A DNA stretch of 64,000 nt. Source: Paraburkholderia sp. UYCP14C (GTDB taxonomy: Bacteria > Pseudomonadota > Gammaproteobacteria > Burkholderiales > Burkholderiaceae). This document shows, in pieces, positions 54,409-63,688 of this stretch; position 1 is the stretch's first letter, and every line of letters starts with the position of its first letter. The notes beneath the pieces were generated by a model. It made no database searches. It worked only from the letters and a program-made list of their open reading frames with translations, and was not told where the DNA came from. The translations under genes were made by a program, and so were the position numbers. The DNA is taken from assembly GCF_004197395.1 (NCBI RefSeq), contig NZ_SELS01000011.1:62001-126000 (forward strand), given 5' to 3'.

Positions 54409-54568
54409 AATGAGTACCCTCCATCTGATCGTCAGAACGTCGTCGGATTGCTGGAGCCGGTCCGTGGACCCGCCACTGCGCGTAGTGGCCGACAGGCTAA
54501 CTCAGGTTGTGTGAGAACTTCGTGAATGCGCGGCGGTCATCGTTCTCCGCAAACGCCGACTCCCCCTC

Positions 54569-55744
54569 TCAACCCCTCGCCCCTTCGACGAACCGCGTGA
54601 TCCTCTCGCACGCCTCGATCAACCGATCCTCGCCCACCACCAGCCCCAGCCTGACGAAGCCGTTCGCGGTCTCCCCGAACGCACTCGCGTCGAGTACGGC
54701 CACGCCTTGCGCGCGAAACAGCTGCCACGTGAACTCGGTCGTATCGAGCCCGGTCCCGCTGACGTCGACCATCACGAACATGCCCGCCTCCGGCAACAGG
54801 CACCGCAAGCCCGGCACGCGATGCAGGCGCTCGAACACGACGTCGCGCCGCCGCCGGTAGATCTTGCGGATATCGGCAACGATCTCCGTCCTGTTCTCCA
54901 AAGCCGTCAAGGCAGCTTGCTGGATAAAACCCGGCAAGCCATATAGCATCGCGAGCGCGAGCCGCGCCATGTGCTCGATCAGCGTCTCGGGCCCGATTGC
55001 CCAGCCGACGCGCCATCCCGCCATCGCATGCGACTTCGACAGACTGCCGAGCGTGACCGTGCGTTCAGCCATGGCGGGCAGCGACGCAATGCTCACGTGA
55101 TCGCGCTCGAACGTGAGCTCCGCATAGACCTCGTCGGACAGCACCCACAGGTCGTGCTCGCATGCGAGCCGCGCGATGCGCTCGAGATCCGCTCGCTGCA
55201 TCACGACGCCGGTCGGATTGCACGGCGTCGCGAAGAAGATCGCTTTGGTGCGCGGCGTGATCGCCGCTTCGAGCGCGTCGCAGTCGACGTGAAACGCGCG
55301 CGCCCGGTCCACTGGCACCGCGACGAGCGTCGCGCCCGCCGCGCGCACGCAGGCCTCGTAGGTCAGATACATCGGCTCGGGAACGATCACTTCGTCGCCT
55401 GCTTCGAGCAGGCACAGCGACACCGCGAACACGCCGTTTTGCGCCCCGGCGGTCAGCACCACGTTGGTGGCGCTCGTGTCGCAGCCCGTCGTGCGCGCGT
55501 GCTCGGCGGCGATCGCGGCGCGCAGCGGCTCGCGACCGGCCATCGCCGTGTAGTGCGTATCGCCGGCGCGCAACGCATCGACGGCGCGCTCGACGATCGG
55601 TGCGGGCGTCGAAAACTCGGGATCGCCGACGCTCAGCACGATCACGTCTTCGCCTCGCCCAGCCGCCTGCTGCGCGACCCGATGAATTTCCCACGCCGAC
55701 GTGCGCCGCCCTTGCAGTCGGTCAACCAGATTCGAATACTTCAT
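54569..55744 (-). CDS. PLP-dependent aminotransferase, AruH-like (arginine:pyruvate)
   Basis: Fold-type I class I aminotransferase of 391 residues. Schiff-base Lys237 is in TLGSLSKSHAMAGWRVGW; NPTGV, LSDEVYAEL and the C-terminal Arg region are present. Many segments resemble Pseudomonas AruH (ILLLSVGDPxFxTPAPIV, EPMYLTYEA, HVSIASLPAMAERT), so L-arginine:pyruvate transamination is the best guess; other neutral amino acids are possible. ATG at 55744 is taken; MSA at 55753 adds three residues. It lies downstream of rpoN beyond a terminator. Confidence 0.85.
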   Translation of the reverse strand: MKYSNLVDRLQGRRTSAWEIHRVAQQAAGRGEDVIVLSVGDPEFSTPAPIVERAVDALRAGDTHYTAMAGREPLRAAIAAEHARTTGCDTSATNVVLTAGAQNGVFAVSLCLLEAGDEVIVPEPMYLTYEACVRAAGATLVAVPVDRARAFHVDCDALEAAITPRTKAIFFATPCNPTGVVMQRADLERIARLACEHDLWVLSDEVYAELTFERDHVSIASLPAMAERTVTLGSLSKSHAMAGWRVGWAIGPETLIEHMARLALAMLYGLPGFIQQAALTALENRTEIVADIRKIYRRRRDVVFERLHRVPGLRCLLPEAGMFVMVDVSGTGLDTTEFTWQLFRAQGVAVLDASAFGETANGFVRLGLVVGEDRLIEACERITRFVEGARG

Positions 55745-55837
55745 TGCGCTCATCCGTTGTTGTGCCGATCCGTTGCGCGGATCTCTTTCCATTCGACCCG
55801 CCAATGTAAAGGCACACCGACGAAACGTCCAGATACG

Positions 55838-55875
55838 AAAAAGGGTCATGCGAGCGGAGCTCCTCGCATGACCCT
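55838..55875 (-). terminator. Rho-independent terminator of rpoN
   Basis: Perfect 13-bp stem (CTCGCATGACCCT arm at 55863-55875) with an 8-base loop, followed on the minus strand by five T residues, about 100 bp after the rpoN stop. Confidence 0.85.
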
Positions 55876-55978
55876 GTGCGCAATGTATTGCTGTTTGAAT
55901 GACTACCTTGTCCCCCCCGCCAAACTTCGTTGCCAACCCCCGTTAAAGCTTCGCCGCCTCAAACCGCCTCAAACCGCA

Positions 55979-57463
55979 TCAAAGCTGCCGGCGCAGTTCC
56001 GCCGGAGGCACCTTCATCAGGTGCCGGTATTTCGCCACTGTGCGCCGCGCGACCAGCACCCCCTGATCCGCGAGCATCTTCGCGAGCGTCACGTCCGACA
56101 GCGGATCGCGCGTGTTCTCCGCGGCAATCATCTCCTTGAGCAGCGCGCGCACCGCGGCGGCCGAGCAGGTGCCGCCGCTTTCGGTGCCGAGCTCGCGCGG
56201 GAAGAAATGCTTGAACTCGAAGATGCCGCGCGGCGTCGCCATATATTTGTTGCCCGTCGCGCGCGAGATCGTCGATTCGTGCAGGCCCAGCTCGTCGGCC
56301 ACGTCGCGCAGCACCATCGGCTTCAGCGCGATTTCGCCGTACTGGAAGAACGCCTTCTGATGCGCGACGATGCATTCGGCGACCCGCTGAATCGTATCGA
56401 AGCGCTGTTGCGCGTTGCGGATCAGCCAGCGCGCTTCCTGCAACTGCTGCGCGAGCGGCGAACGGCTGGCGCCGGCCGACTGCGCGAACAGCTGCGCGTA
56501 CATGCGATGGATGCGCGCTTTCGGCTGCACCGCCGGATTGATCGACACGACCCACTTGTTGCGCGCCTGACGCACGATCACGTCGGGCACCACGTAGTTA
56601 TCCTCGGCGCGGCCGTAGCAGTTGCCCGGCTTCGGATCGAGCTTGCGCACCAGCGCGCAGGCCACGCGCAATTCCTCCGCGCTGCAGCCGATCTGCTTTT
56701 GCAGTTCGGCCTGCTCGCGGCGCGCGAGACGTTCCAGATGATGCTCGGCGATTTGCCGCGCGACGTCGCGCCCCGGCGTACTCGCGGGTAACGCATTGAT
56801 CTGCAGCGCGAGGCATTCCGACAGCGAACGCGCGCCGAGCCCCGGACGATCGAGCGACTGCACGAGGCGCAACGCCACCAGCAGTTCTTCCTCGGTCAAC
56901 TCGGGTTCGAGATCGACGCTCTCGGCCAGGTCTGCAAGCGACTGCCGCAGATAGCCGTCGTCGTCGAGCGCCTCGATGATGAAACGGGCCACCGCGCGAT
57001 CGCGGTCGTCGAGCCGGTACAGCCGCAATGCGTCGTGCAACTGCTCGCGCAACGTGGGTTGCGAGCGAGCCCAATCGGCGGGGTCGCTGCCGTCCGCGTC
57101 ACCGTTCTGACGCGTCGAGCTACGCGAACCGTAGTCGCCGGAAAAATCCGCGGGCATGTCGTCCTGACCCGCGCTTTCGAGCGTTTCGCTACTGGCGCTG
57201 TCGGCCTGCAGTCCGTCCGGCTCGGCGGCGGTGGCAAGCGTATCGGCGGCGGGCAGCGCGCCGGCGTCTTCGCCCGGCGTCGTGCTGGCGAGCGCGACGT
57301 CCTCCGTTTCGGATGAGTCGTATTCAAGGAACGGATTGGTATCGAGCGCCGTGCGCAATTCCTGCTGGAACTCGAGAGCCGACAATTGCAAGAGCCGCAC
57401 CGACTGCTGAAGACGAGGCGTCAGTGCAAGAGACTGCCTTGTGCGTAGTTCGATTGAAGGCAT
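55979..57463 (-). CDS. rpoN: RNA polymerase sigma-54 factor
   Basis: Alternative sigma factor of 494 residues. Region I (TRQSLALTPRLQQSVRLLQLSALEFQQEL) is Gln-rich, region II acidic (about 50-135), the core-binding and HTH regions follow (LHESTISRATGNKYMATPRG), and the RpoN box ARRTVAKYR is at 472-480. The window lacks the lptB, hpf and ptsN genes that accompany the housekeeping copy, so this is probably the second rpoN found in some Burkholderiales. It serves the two enhancer-binding proteins seen here in principle. Monocistronic, with its own terminator. Confidence 0.95.
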   Translation of the reverse strand: MPSIELRTRQSLALTPRLQQSVRLLQLSALEFQQELRTALDTNPFLEYDSSETEDVALASTTPGEDAGALPAADTLATAAEPDGLQADSASSETLESAGQDDMPADFSGDYGSRSSTRQNGDADGSDPADWARSQPTLREQLHDALRLYRLDDRDRAVARFIIEALDDDGYLRQSLADLAESVDLEPELTEEELLVALRLVQSLDRPGLGARSLSECLALQINALPASTPGRDVARQIAEHHLERLARREQAELQKQIGCSAEELRVACALVRKLDPKPGNCYGRAEDNYVVPDVIVRQARNKWVVSINPAVQPKARIHRMYAQLFAQSAGASRSPLAQQLQEARWLIRNAQQRFDTIQRVAECIVAHQKAFFQYGEIALKPMVLRDVADELGLHESTISRATGNKYMATPRGIFEFKHFFPRELGTESGGTCSAAAVRALLKEMIAAENTRDPLSDVTLAKMLADQGVLVARRTVAKYRHLMKVPPAELRRQL

Positions 57464-57970
57464 TGGTGTAGATCCCGTTCGTTAGTAGCCAAAGACTCAA
57501 TGAGCCGAGTTCACTCTCCAATGCAACGTCCGTACCAACTTGCGCAAGACGCTGTTTTGATTGCGCTTTGCTTATTCAGGCCCATGAATTGCGCGCAGCG
57601 CGCGCGCCGGTTTTTACAAACAATAGGCAATTTCCGGTCCCTTTCTTTACACCCTCAGTGACTACGCGCGTTACCGCGTCGCAACCCGATTCGTCAGTCG
57701 AAAATCCCCGCGGGCTGCGGCTGTCCCGGCCGGCATGGATTGGCGCAACACCTCGGGCACGATGGTTGCGGAGCAGTGGTGTGTGGACGGACGCCGTCCT
57801 TCAAACGCGCCGATCAGGAGCGGAAACGAGTTCAGCGTCCGGTGTCGAGAAACGGGCCCCCTGACGGTACCGTAGCGGCGACGCCCCCACGTGTGTCATC
57901 AGCGGCTTCGGCCGCGATCGGCCACCGGCAACAAGACCGCCATTTTCATCAACACCTGAAGGAGAGAACC
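57464..57970. other. intergenic region, rpoN to BON gene
   Basis: No gene seen. The 140 bp next to rpoN are AT-richer and should hold its promoter; a GCGC-repeat stretch (GCGCGCAGCGCGCGCG) lies near 57592. An open frame at 57740-57970 in phase with the BON gene lacks coding character before its ATG. Confidence 0.5.
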
Positions 57971-58309
57971 ATGAAGACGATCCAGCTTCTCAAGACCGCA
58001 GGCAGCATCGCCGTCGTCGCGTTCGCATTGAACGCGAACGCCCAGACCAGCACTTCGGCCCCGCCCGCGGCGTCGGAGAGCGTCGGCCAGCATATCGACG
58101 ACGGCACCATCACGACCAAGGTCAAGGCCGATCTGCTTGCCGCGAAGAACGTCAAATCGACGCATATCCACGTGAAGACCCGCAAGGGCACCGTGTGGCT
58201 CACGGGTTCGGTGCCTTCAGCCGACGACAAGACCGCCGCCGAAGATGTCGTGCAGAACGTGAAGGGCGTGGCCAGTGTGAAGAACCATCTGAAGATCGCG
58301 GCCGACTGA
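57971..58309 (+). CDS. BON domain protein (OsmY-like), periplasmic
   Basis: Small exported protein of 112 residues: signal peptide MKTIQLLKTAGSIAVVAFALNANAQ (1-25), short linker, and one BON domain (about 38-110; VKADLLAAKNVKSTHIHVKTRKGTVWLTGSV and the VKGVASVKNHL end). BON proteins bind phospholipid and respond to osmotic stress. ATG at 57971 with GGAGAG. A terminator follows. Part of a run of small stress/envelope genes. Confidence 0.88.
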   Translation: MKTIQLLKTAGSIAVVAFALNANAQTSTSAPPAASESVGQHIDDGTITTKVKADLLAAKNVKSTHIHVKTRKGTVWLTGSVPSADDKTAAEDVVQNVKGVASVKNHLKIAAD

Positions 58310-58355
58310 TAGCCGCGCAATCGGCCCACGCCGATTCGGCTGGGCGCAACGTGAA

Positions 58356-58377
58356 AGAGCCGGCCAGTGCCGGCTCT
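58356..58377. terminator. terminator between BON and DUF2383 genes
   Basis: Nine-bp stem AGAGCCGGC/GCCGGCTCT with a 4-base loop, between convergent genes; the flank CTCTATC is not a strong T-run. Confidence 0.6.
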
Positions 58378-58399
58378 CTCTATCGCAACGACGTGTCGA

Positions 58400-58852
58400 T
58401 CAACGCTTCATCGCCGCATACTGGTCGCGCAGGTCGCGCACGCGATCGTGCATTTGCAGCACGCCCTGATACTGCCGCTCGACGATTGCCCGCACGTCCG
58501 CCGGCAGATCCTTTTCGAGCGCGTCGTGATAGCGTTTCTTCGCGACGTCTTCGCCCTTTTCGCACTCGGCGAGAATGGCATGGTCGCTGCGATCCGACAC
58601 CGCCGATTTCACGTCGACCCAGCCGCGATGCAGCGCACCGCTCATGCTGCCGCCGGTTTCGGGCTTGCCGCCCAGGCTCTGAACGGCATCCTGCAACTCA
58701 CGCGCCCCGCGCGAGCAATCTTCGGCGCTCGAGCGGAACAGCATTTTCAGCTGGTCGTCGTGCGCATCCTCGGCTGCCTTCATAAAGCCCTTTTCGCCAT
58801 CCTTCGACGTTTCGACCAGGTCATTCAATACGGAAACAACGTTGGTAGCCAT
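58400..58852 (-). CDS. PA2169/DUF2383 family four-helix-bundle protein
   Basis: Cytoplasmic ferritin-like helical protein of 150 residues (VVSVLNDLVETSKDGEKGFMKAAEDAHDDQLKMLF... AECEKGEDVAKKRYHDALEKDLPADVRAIVERQY), the PA2169/YciE-related family, often stress-induced. Metal-ligand residues are not obviously complete. GGAGG six bases before ATG 58852. No known biochemical role. Confidence 0.88.
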   Translation of the reverse strand: MATNVVSVLNDLVETSKDGEKGFMKAAEDAHDDQLKMLFRSSAEDCSRGARELQDAVQSLGGKPETGGSMSGALHRGWVDVKSAVSDRSDHAILAECEKGEDVAKKRYHDALEKDLPADVRAIVERQYQGVLQMHDRVRDLRDQYAAMKR

Positions 58853-59066
58853 TCATTACCTCCAAGGGTTTCGCTGATTGCGGAATCCGCCGCGCGGAGC
58901 TTTTTATGTGCGTCGCGATGAATCGGCTCGGCGCGCGGCGGGCGGCATTTGACAGTCCGCATGACGCGTGCCCGGCATAACCTCGGCAAAACGCAGCGAG
59001 CTTCGAATGGCACGGCAGTTGCTGCTCGAATACGCTCGGCAATGTATAACGACAGGGAGAATTACG

Positions 59067-59309
59067 ATGAAAAAAGCCGGCAGCTTGAAGTTTTTAGCGG
59101 CGGTCGCGATCGTCAGTTCGGCTACCGCGATGCAGATTCGCGCGCACGTTGCGTTGCCCGACCCGGCGGCTGCCCAGCCGCGAGCCACGATGTCGACGTG
59201 CGGCCGCGCGAACGACGGCATCACGCCGGCTTCATGCGAGCCGATGCATCGCGAAAGGCAACTCGAACGATCGCGGGCGCCGCACGATGCGCGGCAACTC
59301 TGGGTGTAG
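59067..59309 (+). CDS. small exported protein
   Basis: Open frame of 80 residues from ATG 59067 with GGGAGA upstream. Residues 1-26 (MKKAGSLKFLAAVAIVSSAT and onward to IRA) form a signal peptide; the remainder is short, Ala/Pro/Arg-rich, with two cysteines (STCGR and ASCEP). No family recognised. A strong terminator follows 50 bp downstream, which supports expression. Confidence 0.55.
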   Translation: MKKAGSLKFLAAVAIVSSATAMQIRAHVALPDPAAAQPRATMSTCGRANDGITPASCEPMHRERQLERSRAPHDARQLWV

Positions 59310-59358
59310 CGCGACGGCGAAACGGCGCGAGAAACGGCAAACGCACCATGCACAACGG

Positions 59359-59391
59359 AAACGGCCCGATGATCGTCATCGGGCCGTTTTT
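59359..59391 (+). terminator. strong Rho-independent terminator
   Basis: Perfect 14-bp stem (AAACGGCCCGATGA with its complement), 3-base loop, T-rich end, between the small exported gene and the convergent stress-protein gene; A-tract on the left arm lets it act in both directions. Confidence 0.85.
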
Positions 59392-59415
59392 CGGTGGGTT
59401 GCCGCGTCGCCTATA

Positions 59416-59997
59416 TCACGCGTGCTTCTCCGCGAATTCGTTGATCGGCTGGGGCGTCCTGCTCGGATCGAAATCGGCCCAGCGGCCCTGCTGCCAGCGG
59501 CCGGTCGCCTTCTCGATCGACATGCCGCCCGCATCACGCAGCACGCGCGCGGCGTCCAGCTGATTGTCGGGCGACACGTGCGCGGCGACGAGCACGCCCG
59601 AATCGCGCACCTCCTCGTGATATGGCACGCGATGGTCCGATTTGGCGTGCTCCCTGGTGCGTGACATCGCGCCGACCAGCGAACCGACATACGCGCCGAC
59701 GCCCGCCGCGATCAGCGACACCAGCAGCGGCGCGGAAAACGCCGCGAAAATCGCCACCCCAACCACCGCGCCGATCACCGCGCCGATCGTCACGCCCATG
59801 CCCGCGCCCTTGGGCGCCTCTCGCGCGCCGGGGTCGGTATCGGTGTCGCCGCCGATCGGGAAACGCGCGTGCTGGCCGCGCGGATTGACGAAAAACAGCG
59901 TGACGTCCTCCTCCACGAAACCTGCATCGAAAAGCTTCTGCGCCGCACTTTCGGCAGCCGGAAAAGTCGTGAAACGTGCTGCGACGATGAGTGACAT
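59416..59997 (-). CDS. membrane stress protein with YflT-like N-terminus
   Basis: Protein of 193 residues. The N-terminus (VAARFTTFPAAESAAQKLFDAGFVEEDVTLFFV) resembles the heat-stress YflT/GSP17M domain; a Gly/Ala-rich membrane hairpin follows (GVTIGAVIGAVVGVAIFAAF, LVSLIAAGVGAYVGSLVGA), then a second soluble part (DSGVLVAAHVSPDNQLDAARVLRDAGGM). GGAGG lies four bases before ATG 59997. Function unknown. Confidence 0.8.
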   Translation of the reverse strand: MSLIVAARFTTFPAAESAAQKLFDAGFVEEDVTLFFVNPRGQHARFPIGGDTDTDPGAREAPKGAGMGVTIGAVIGAVVGVAIFAAFSAPLLVSLIAAGVGAYVGSLVGAMSRTREHAKSDHRVPYHEEVRDSGVLVAAHVSPDNQLDAARVLRDAGGMSIEKATGRWQQGRWADFDPSRTPQPINEFAEKHA

Positions 59998-60095
59998 AAG
60001 GCCTCCTTATCGCTGACTAGCGTTCGCGGACCCTACCGCCGCCGGGTGGCGCGCGTCGGAAGGAGCGTGCGCGGACAGCGCGGCACGCGTTGGCG

Positions 60096-60398
60096 TTACG
60101 CCGCGGCGCCGCGATCCGGCTCCATGCCTTCCACTCTGAACAGTCCACTATGCAACACTACGCCTTCTCCATTGTTCTGGTCGAGCGCTTCCGCGCAGAC
60201 CGAGCGAATGCGCTGACGGCCTTTGTCGAAAGCGGCCATCAGTGCCGCTTCGAGCGCGGATTCCGCGCCGAAATGATCTTCCAGAGCCTCGGCGGTGATC
60301 GCGCAGACCACCGGCTCGCCCTCGACTCGCGCTAGAAAGCGCACTGTCAGATTGGCGCCGTCGAAGGCGGGTTCGTCGTCGGGAAAAGTGATCTGCAT
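60096..60398 (-). CDS. DUF1488 family protein
   Basis: Cytoplasmic protein of 100 residues with the DUF1488 pattern MQITFPDDEPAFDG, VEGEPVVCAITAEALEDHFG. ATG at 60398 is chosen because GAGGA lies upstream and the family starts here; ATG at 60440 overlaps the DUF4142 stop. No established function. The gap to the DUF4142 gene is 38 bp, so they may be co-transcribed. Confidence 0.85.
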   Translation of the reverse strand: MQITFPDDEPAFDGANLTVRFLARVEGEPVVCAITAEALEDHFGAESALEAALMAAFDKGRQRIRSVCAEALDQNNGEGVVLHSGLFRVEGMEPDRGAAA

Positions 60399-60436
60399 CA
60401 GAGAGTCCTCATAAGCAGGCCGTGGCAGGATCGCGT

Positions 60437-61009
60437 TCATGACGAGCCTTTCAATTTGCCGGCCAGTTGCTGCGCCATCTCGAGGTGATGCTTGATGGTC
60501 GGCAGCGCTTGCGCGGCCGCGGCCTTCAGTTGCGCGTCGGTGCCGCTGACGCTTTGCTGCTGGAACAGGTCCACCGCGCGCTGGTGCGCTTCCACGCCGA
60601 TCTGCTCCACGTAGGCCTCATCGAACTCGGTGCCCTTCAACGTCTGCAGTTTGCCGACCAGCGCGGAATCCGCCGACGGCGTCGGCTTGAACCCCTTCTT
60701 CGCGACCAGCGCGGCCATCGCGTGCGACAGCTTCGTGTGGTCGGTGATCATCTGTTGCGCGAACTTTTTGACCGCCGGATTACTGGAGTTCTTCAGCGCG
60801 ATTTTGCTGGCGGCGATTTCAGTGGCGTCCGACTTCGACGCGTCGAGCACGAACTGCTGATCGGCGGGCGACAGCGTCGTGCCACCGGCTGGCGCGGCAC
60901 TCGCGGGCGCGTCGCTCGCCTGCGCGCAGGCCGTCTCGATCGACCCCGCGCTCATGCCCAGCACGGCAAGCGCGCCAATCAGCACTTGTACGGAATACCG
61001 GAATTTCAT
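60437..61009 (-). CDS. DUF4142 family exported protein
   Basis: Ferritin-like helical protein of 190 residues with signal peptide (1-29, ending IETACAQA) and DUF4142 core (LSPADQQFVLDASKSDATEIAASKIALKNSSNPAVKKFAQQMITDHTKLSHAMAALV). Typical of periplasmic stress or outer-membrane-associated proteins in proteobacteria; function not established. ATG 61009. Confidence 0.9.
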   Translation of the reverse strand: MKFRYSVQVLIGALAVLGMSAGSIETACAQASDAPASAAPAGGTTLSPADQQFVLDASKSDATEIAASKIALKNSSNPAVKKFAQQMITDHTKLSHAMAALVAKKGFKPTPSADSALVGKLQTLKGTEFDEAYVEQIGVEAHQRAVDLFQQQSVSGTDAQLKAAAAQALPTIKHHLEMAQQLAGKLKGSS

Positions 61010-61070
61010 GCATTTTCTCCCTGTCGAATCACCGCTGCGTGAGGCGTCGAAGCCAACGCGCCGCCTTCGA

Positions 61071-61622
61071 TCAAGCCGCCTTGCGCTTCGTCAGTTGCCC
61101 GATCAGCGTCTTGCTGAACGCGGGAAGGTCGTCGGGTTTGCGGCTCGAAATCAGGTTGCCGTCTTCGACCACTTCCTGATCGACCCAAGTCCCGCCCGCG
61201 TTGCGAATATCGTCCTGCAGGCTCGGCCAGCTCGTCACCGTGCGCCCCTTGATGATCCCCGCGGAAACCGGCAGCCATGTGCCGTGGCAAATGACCGCGA
61301 TCGGCTTGTTCGCGTCGTTGAGCGACTTGACGAAGGCCTGCGCCTGCGGCAGCAGGCGCAGTGCGTCGCCGTTCACGACGCCGCCCGGCAGCACCAGCGC
61401 GTCATAGTCGTCGGGACTGGCCTTGTCGAGTGTCGCGTCGACGTCGACGGCGTCGCCCTTGTCGACGTGTTTGAAGCCCTGGATCTTGCCCGGCTTCGCC
61501 GAAATCACGTGGACCGTCGCGCCCGCCTCGGTGAGCGCGCGTTTCGGCTCGACGAGTTCGGCCTGCTCGAAACCGTCTACCGCGAGTACCGCTACCTTGC
61601 AGCCATTCAGTGCGTCAGTCAT
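61071..61622 (-). CDS. DJ-1/PfpI family protein
   Basis: Class I glutamine-amidotransferase-like protein of 183 residues. Nucleophile Cys112 with His113 in AVICHGTWLPVSAG, and conserved Glu in DGFEQAELVEPKRAL. Members act as glyoxalases, deglycases or stress proteases. ATG 61622 is chosen because AAGGAGAG precedes it; an upstream in-frame ATG (61676) lacks support. It lies close to the DUF4142 gene on the same strand. Confidence 0.92.
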   Translation of the reverse strand: MTDALNGCKVAVLAVDGFEQAELVEPKRALTEAGATVHVISAKPGKIQGFKHVDKGDAVDVDATLDKASPDDYDALVLPGGVVNGDALRLLPQAQAFVKSLNDANKPIAVICHGTWLPVSAGIIKGRTVTSWPSLQDDIRNAGGTWVDQEVVEDGNLISSRKPDDLPAFSKTLIGQLTKRKAA

Positions 61623-61823
61623 GCGTCCTCTCCTTGCGGCGCCGCGCTCATGCCGTTGCCCGTTATGCATGTGCATAGCGCGGTGCCTTCGCTAAAAGGT
61701 TGATCCGCAAAACCCGTGCCCGGGCGGGGACCGGTGTTCAGCGGGCTCCGTTACGGTGCCGTTGCATTGACGCGGCAGTTGCGCCCGTTTGGCGCGAGCC
61801 GCTTCTTGTGCAAAGCGTCGCGG

Positions 61824-62168
61824 TCAAACGTCGGTTTCGGCTTCGCCGGACCGCTCGGCGCCTGGCGGCTCTTGCGGATCGACGACGTGGTCCGTGTCGA
61901 TATCGCGGTCGAACTCCAACGTCGAATCGCCATCGGCCGACGCGCGCTCGCCCGTACCCGAGCGATCGGTATCGCTGCCGAGTTCGGTGTCGCCGGTTTC
62001 GAGCGCGTGATTGTCGAGTTCGGTATCGACGTCGAAAGCGTGACGCTTCGCGCCCGCCACGTCGCTGCCGCTATCGGACGAGTCGCTCGGACCCAGCGCG
62101 CCCGTCGTGCCGGACGTTTGCCTGACGGTCTGCTGCGGTTCTTCATCGGGGTTGAGTGTGCTGCTCAT
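61824..62168 (-). CDS. small acidic low-complexity protein
   Basis: Open frame of 114 residues from ATG 62168 (AAGGGAG upstream). Rich in Asp, Glu, Ser, Thr and Gly without hydrophobic core, so probably disordered. No family recognised. It diverges from topoisomerase IB. Confidence 0.55.
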   Translation of the reverse strand: MSSTLNPDEEPQQTVRQTSGTTGALGPSDSSDSGSDVAGAKRHAFDVDTELDNHALETGDTELGSDTDRSGTGERASADGDSTLEFDRDIDTDHVVDPQEPPGAERSGEAETDV

Positions 62169-62351
62169 GACGCGGCTCCCTTTCCCGTTGGTCACATCGG
62201 CAGTTCCGCAAGGACCGTTCCGCTTCGGCGCCAGAGTTCGTTGTCAATGGCATCCCCCTTGCTTCACGGCGATCACCCGGCACGCATCGGCACGCATCGC
62301 CCCGACTCGCCGAGCCGATCCGAACCACGCTTGAAACTTCTACCTGCAACG

Positions 62352-63659
62352 ATGGCTACCGCGACTCATTCCACGACCGCACCACGCAGCCCGACGACTG
62401 CGAACGGCAACACCGCGCCGCCACCGATGCCGGCGGGGCTGCGCCATGCCGACGACACCAGGCCCGGCTATACACGCAAACGCGACCGCGACGGCTTTAT
62501 CTTTTTCGACCTGAACGGCAAGCGCATCGTCGACGAGGACGAGATTCAACGCATCAATTCGCTCGCGATTCCACCCGCCTACGAAGACGTCTGGATCTGC
62601 CCCGATCCGCGAGGTCATCTGCAGGCGACCGGCCGCGACGCGCGGGGCCGCAAGCAGTACCGCTATCACCCGCGCTGGCGCGAAACGCGCGACGCCGACA
62701 AGTACGAACGGATGGCCGAGTTCGGCCGCGCGTTGCCGAAGATCCGCGCGCGCGTCGCGCGTGATCTGAAGCTGCCGGGCATGCCGCTCGACAAAGTCGT
62801 CGCGGCCATCGTGCAGTTGCTCGACACGACGCTGATCCGCATCGGCAGCGCCGAATACGCACGCGATAATCAGTCATACGGATTAACGACGCTCCGCAAG
62901 AAGCACGTGAAGATAAAGGCCGGTCAATTGCGCTTCCAGTTTCGCGGCAAGAGCGGCATCGAGCACGACGTAACAGTGGACGATCCGAGCATCAAGCGCA
63001 TCGTGCGACGTTGCGCGGAGCTGCCCGGTCACGACCTGTTCCAGTATCTCGACGAGAACGGCACACGACACAGCGTCGGCTCGACCGATATCAACGACTA
63101 CCTGCGCCGAGTGAGCGGCGCGGACTTCACCGCGAAGGACTACCGCACGTGGGCCGGCAGCGTGTACGCGCTTGCGGCGTTGCGCCGGTTGATGTGCGGC
63201 AGCGCGGCCGAGGCGCGCCGTCATATCGTCGCGACCGTCAAAGAGGTGGCGACGCTGCTGCGCAATACACCCGCCGTGTGCCGGCGCTGCTATATCCACC
63301 CGGGGATCATCAGCGCGTTCGAAGCCGATGAGTTGCAGAGCCTGGCTCCTGGCCGATCGCGCCGGGGGCTGAAGGTGGATGAACTGGCCTTTGCCGTTCT
63401 GCTCGCGCAGGCGGAAAAACGCGCAGCGAAACTCGCGCGCGCATCCGGTGCGAAAGGACGCAAGACGCGGGAATCGTCGGTCGGCGACAGCATCAACGGC
63501 TCGTTGACGAGTCTGCTGAAAAAATCGCGCATAGTGCGCAAAAAATCCGCGGACGCGAAACGGGAAAGCGTCGCGGCGCATCTGCACGCCGGTGCCCGCG
63601 TTCGTACGCCCCGCGCCGTGCGGAAAACGGCATCCGATCCCAAACCGGCGACCCGGTGA
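62352..63659 (+). CDS. DNA topoisomerase IB (poxvirus type)
   Basis: Type IB topoisomerase of 435 residues that relaxes supercoils through a 3'-phosphotyrosine. Catalytic Tyr314 is in RRCYIHPGII; conserved Arg163 region (TTLIRIGSAEYARDNQSYGLTTLRKKHV) and DFTAKDYRTWAGS precede it. The N-terminus (1-30) and Lys/Arg-rich C-terminal tail (395-435) are bacterial additions. ATG 62352 is chosen by family start; the frame is open far upstream without conservation. Type IB enzymes are common in Burkholderiales. Confidence 0.93.
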   Translation: MATATHSTTAPRSPTTANGNTAPPPMPAGLRHADDTRPGYTRKRDRDGFIFFDLNGKRIVDEDEIQRINSLAIPPAYEDVWICPDPRGHLQATGRDARGRKQYRYHPRWRETRDADKYERMAEFGRALPKIRARVARDLKLPGMPLDKVVAAIVQLLDTTLIRIGSAEYARDNQSYGLTTLRKKHVKIKAGQLRFQFRGKSGIEHDVTVDDPSIKRIVRRCAELPGHDLFQYLDENGTRHSVGSTDINDYLRRVSGADFTAKDYRTWAGSVYALAALRRLMCGSAAEARRHIVATVKEVATLLRNTPAVCRRCYIHPGIISAFEADELQSLAPGRSRRGLKVDELAFAVLLAQAEKRAAKLARASGAKGRKTRESSVGDSINGSLTSLLKKSRIVRKKSADAKRESVAAHLHAGARVRTPRAVRKTASDPKPATR

Positions 63660-63688
63660 CGGATTCAACGATCAAGCGACGACGTCTC

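Noticed and set aside
54971-56791. Plus-strand open frame of about 606 codons
   Set aside because: Antisense to the aminotransferase and rpoN, whose motifs are unambiguous.
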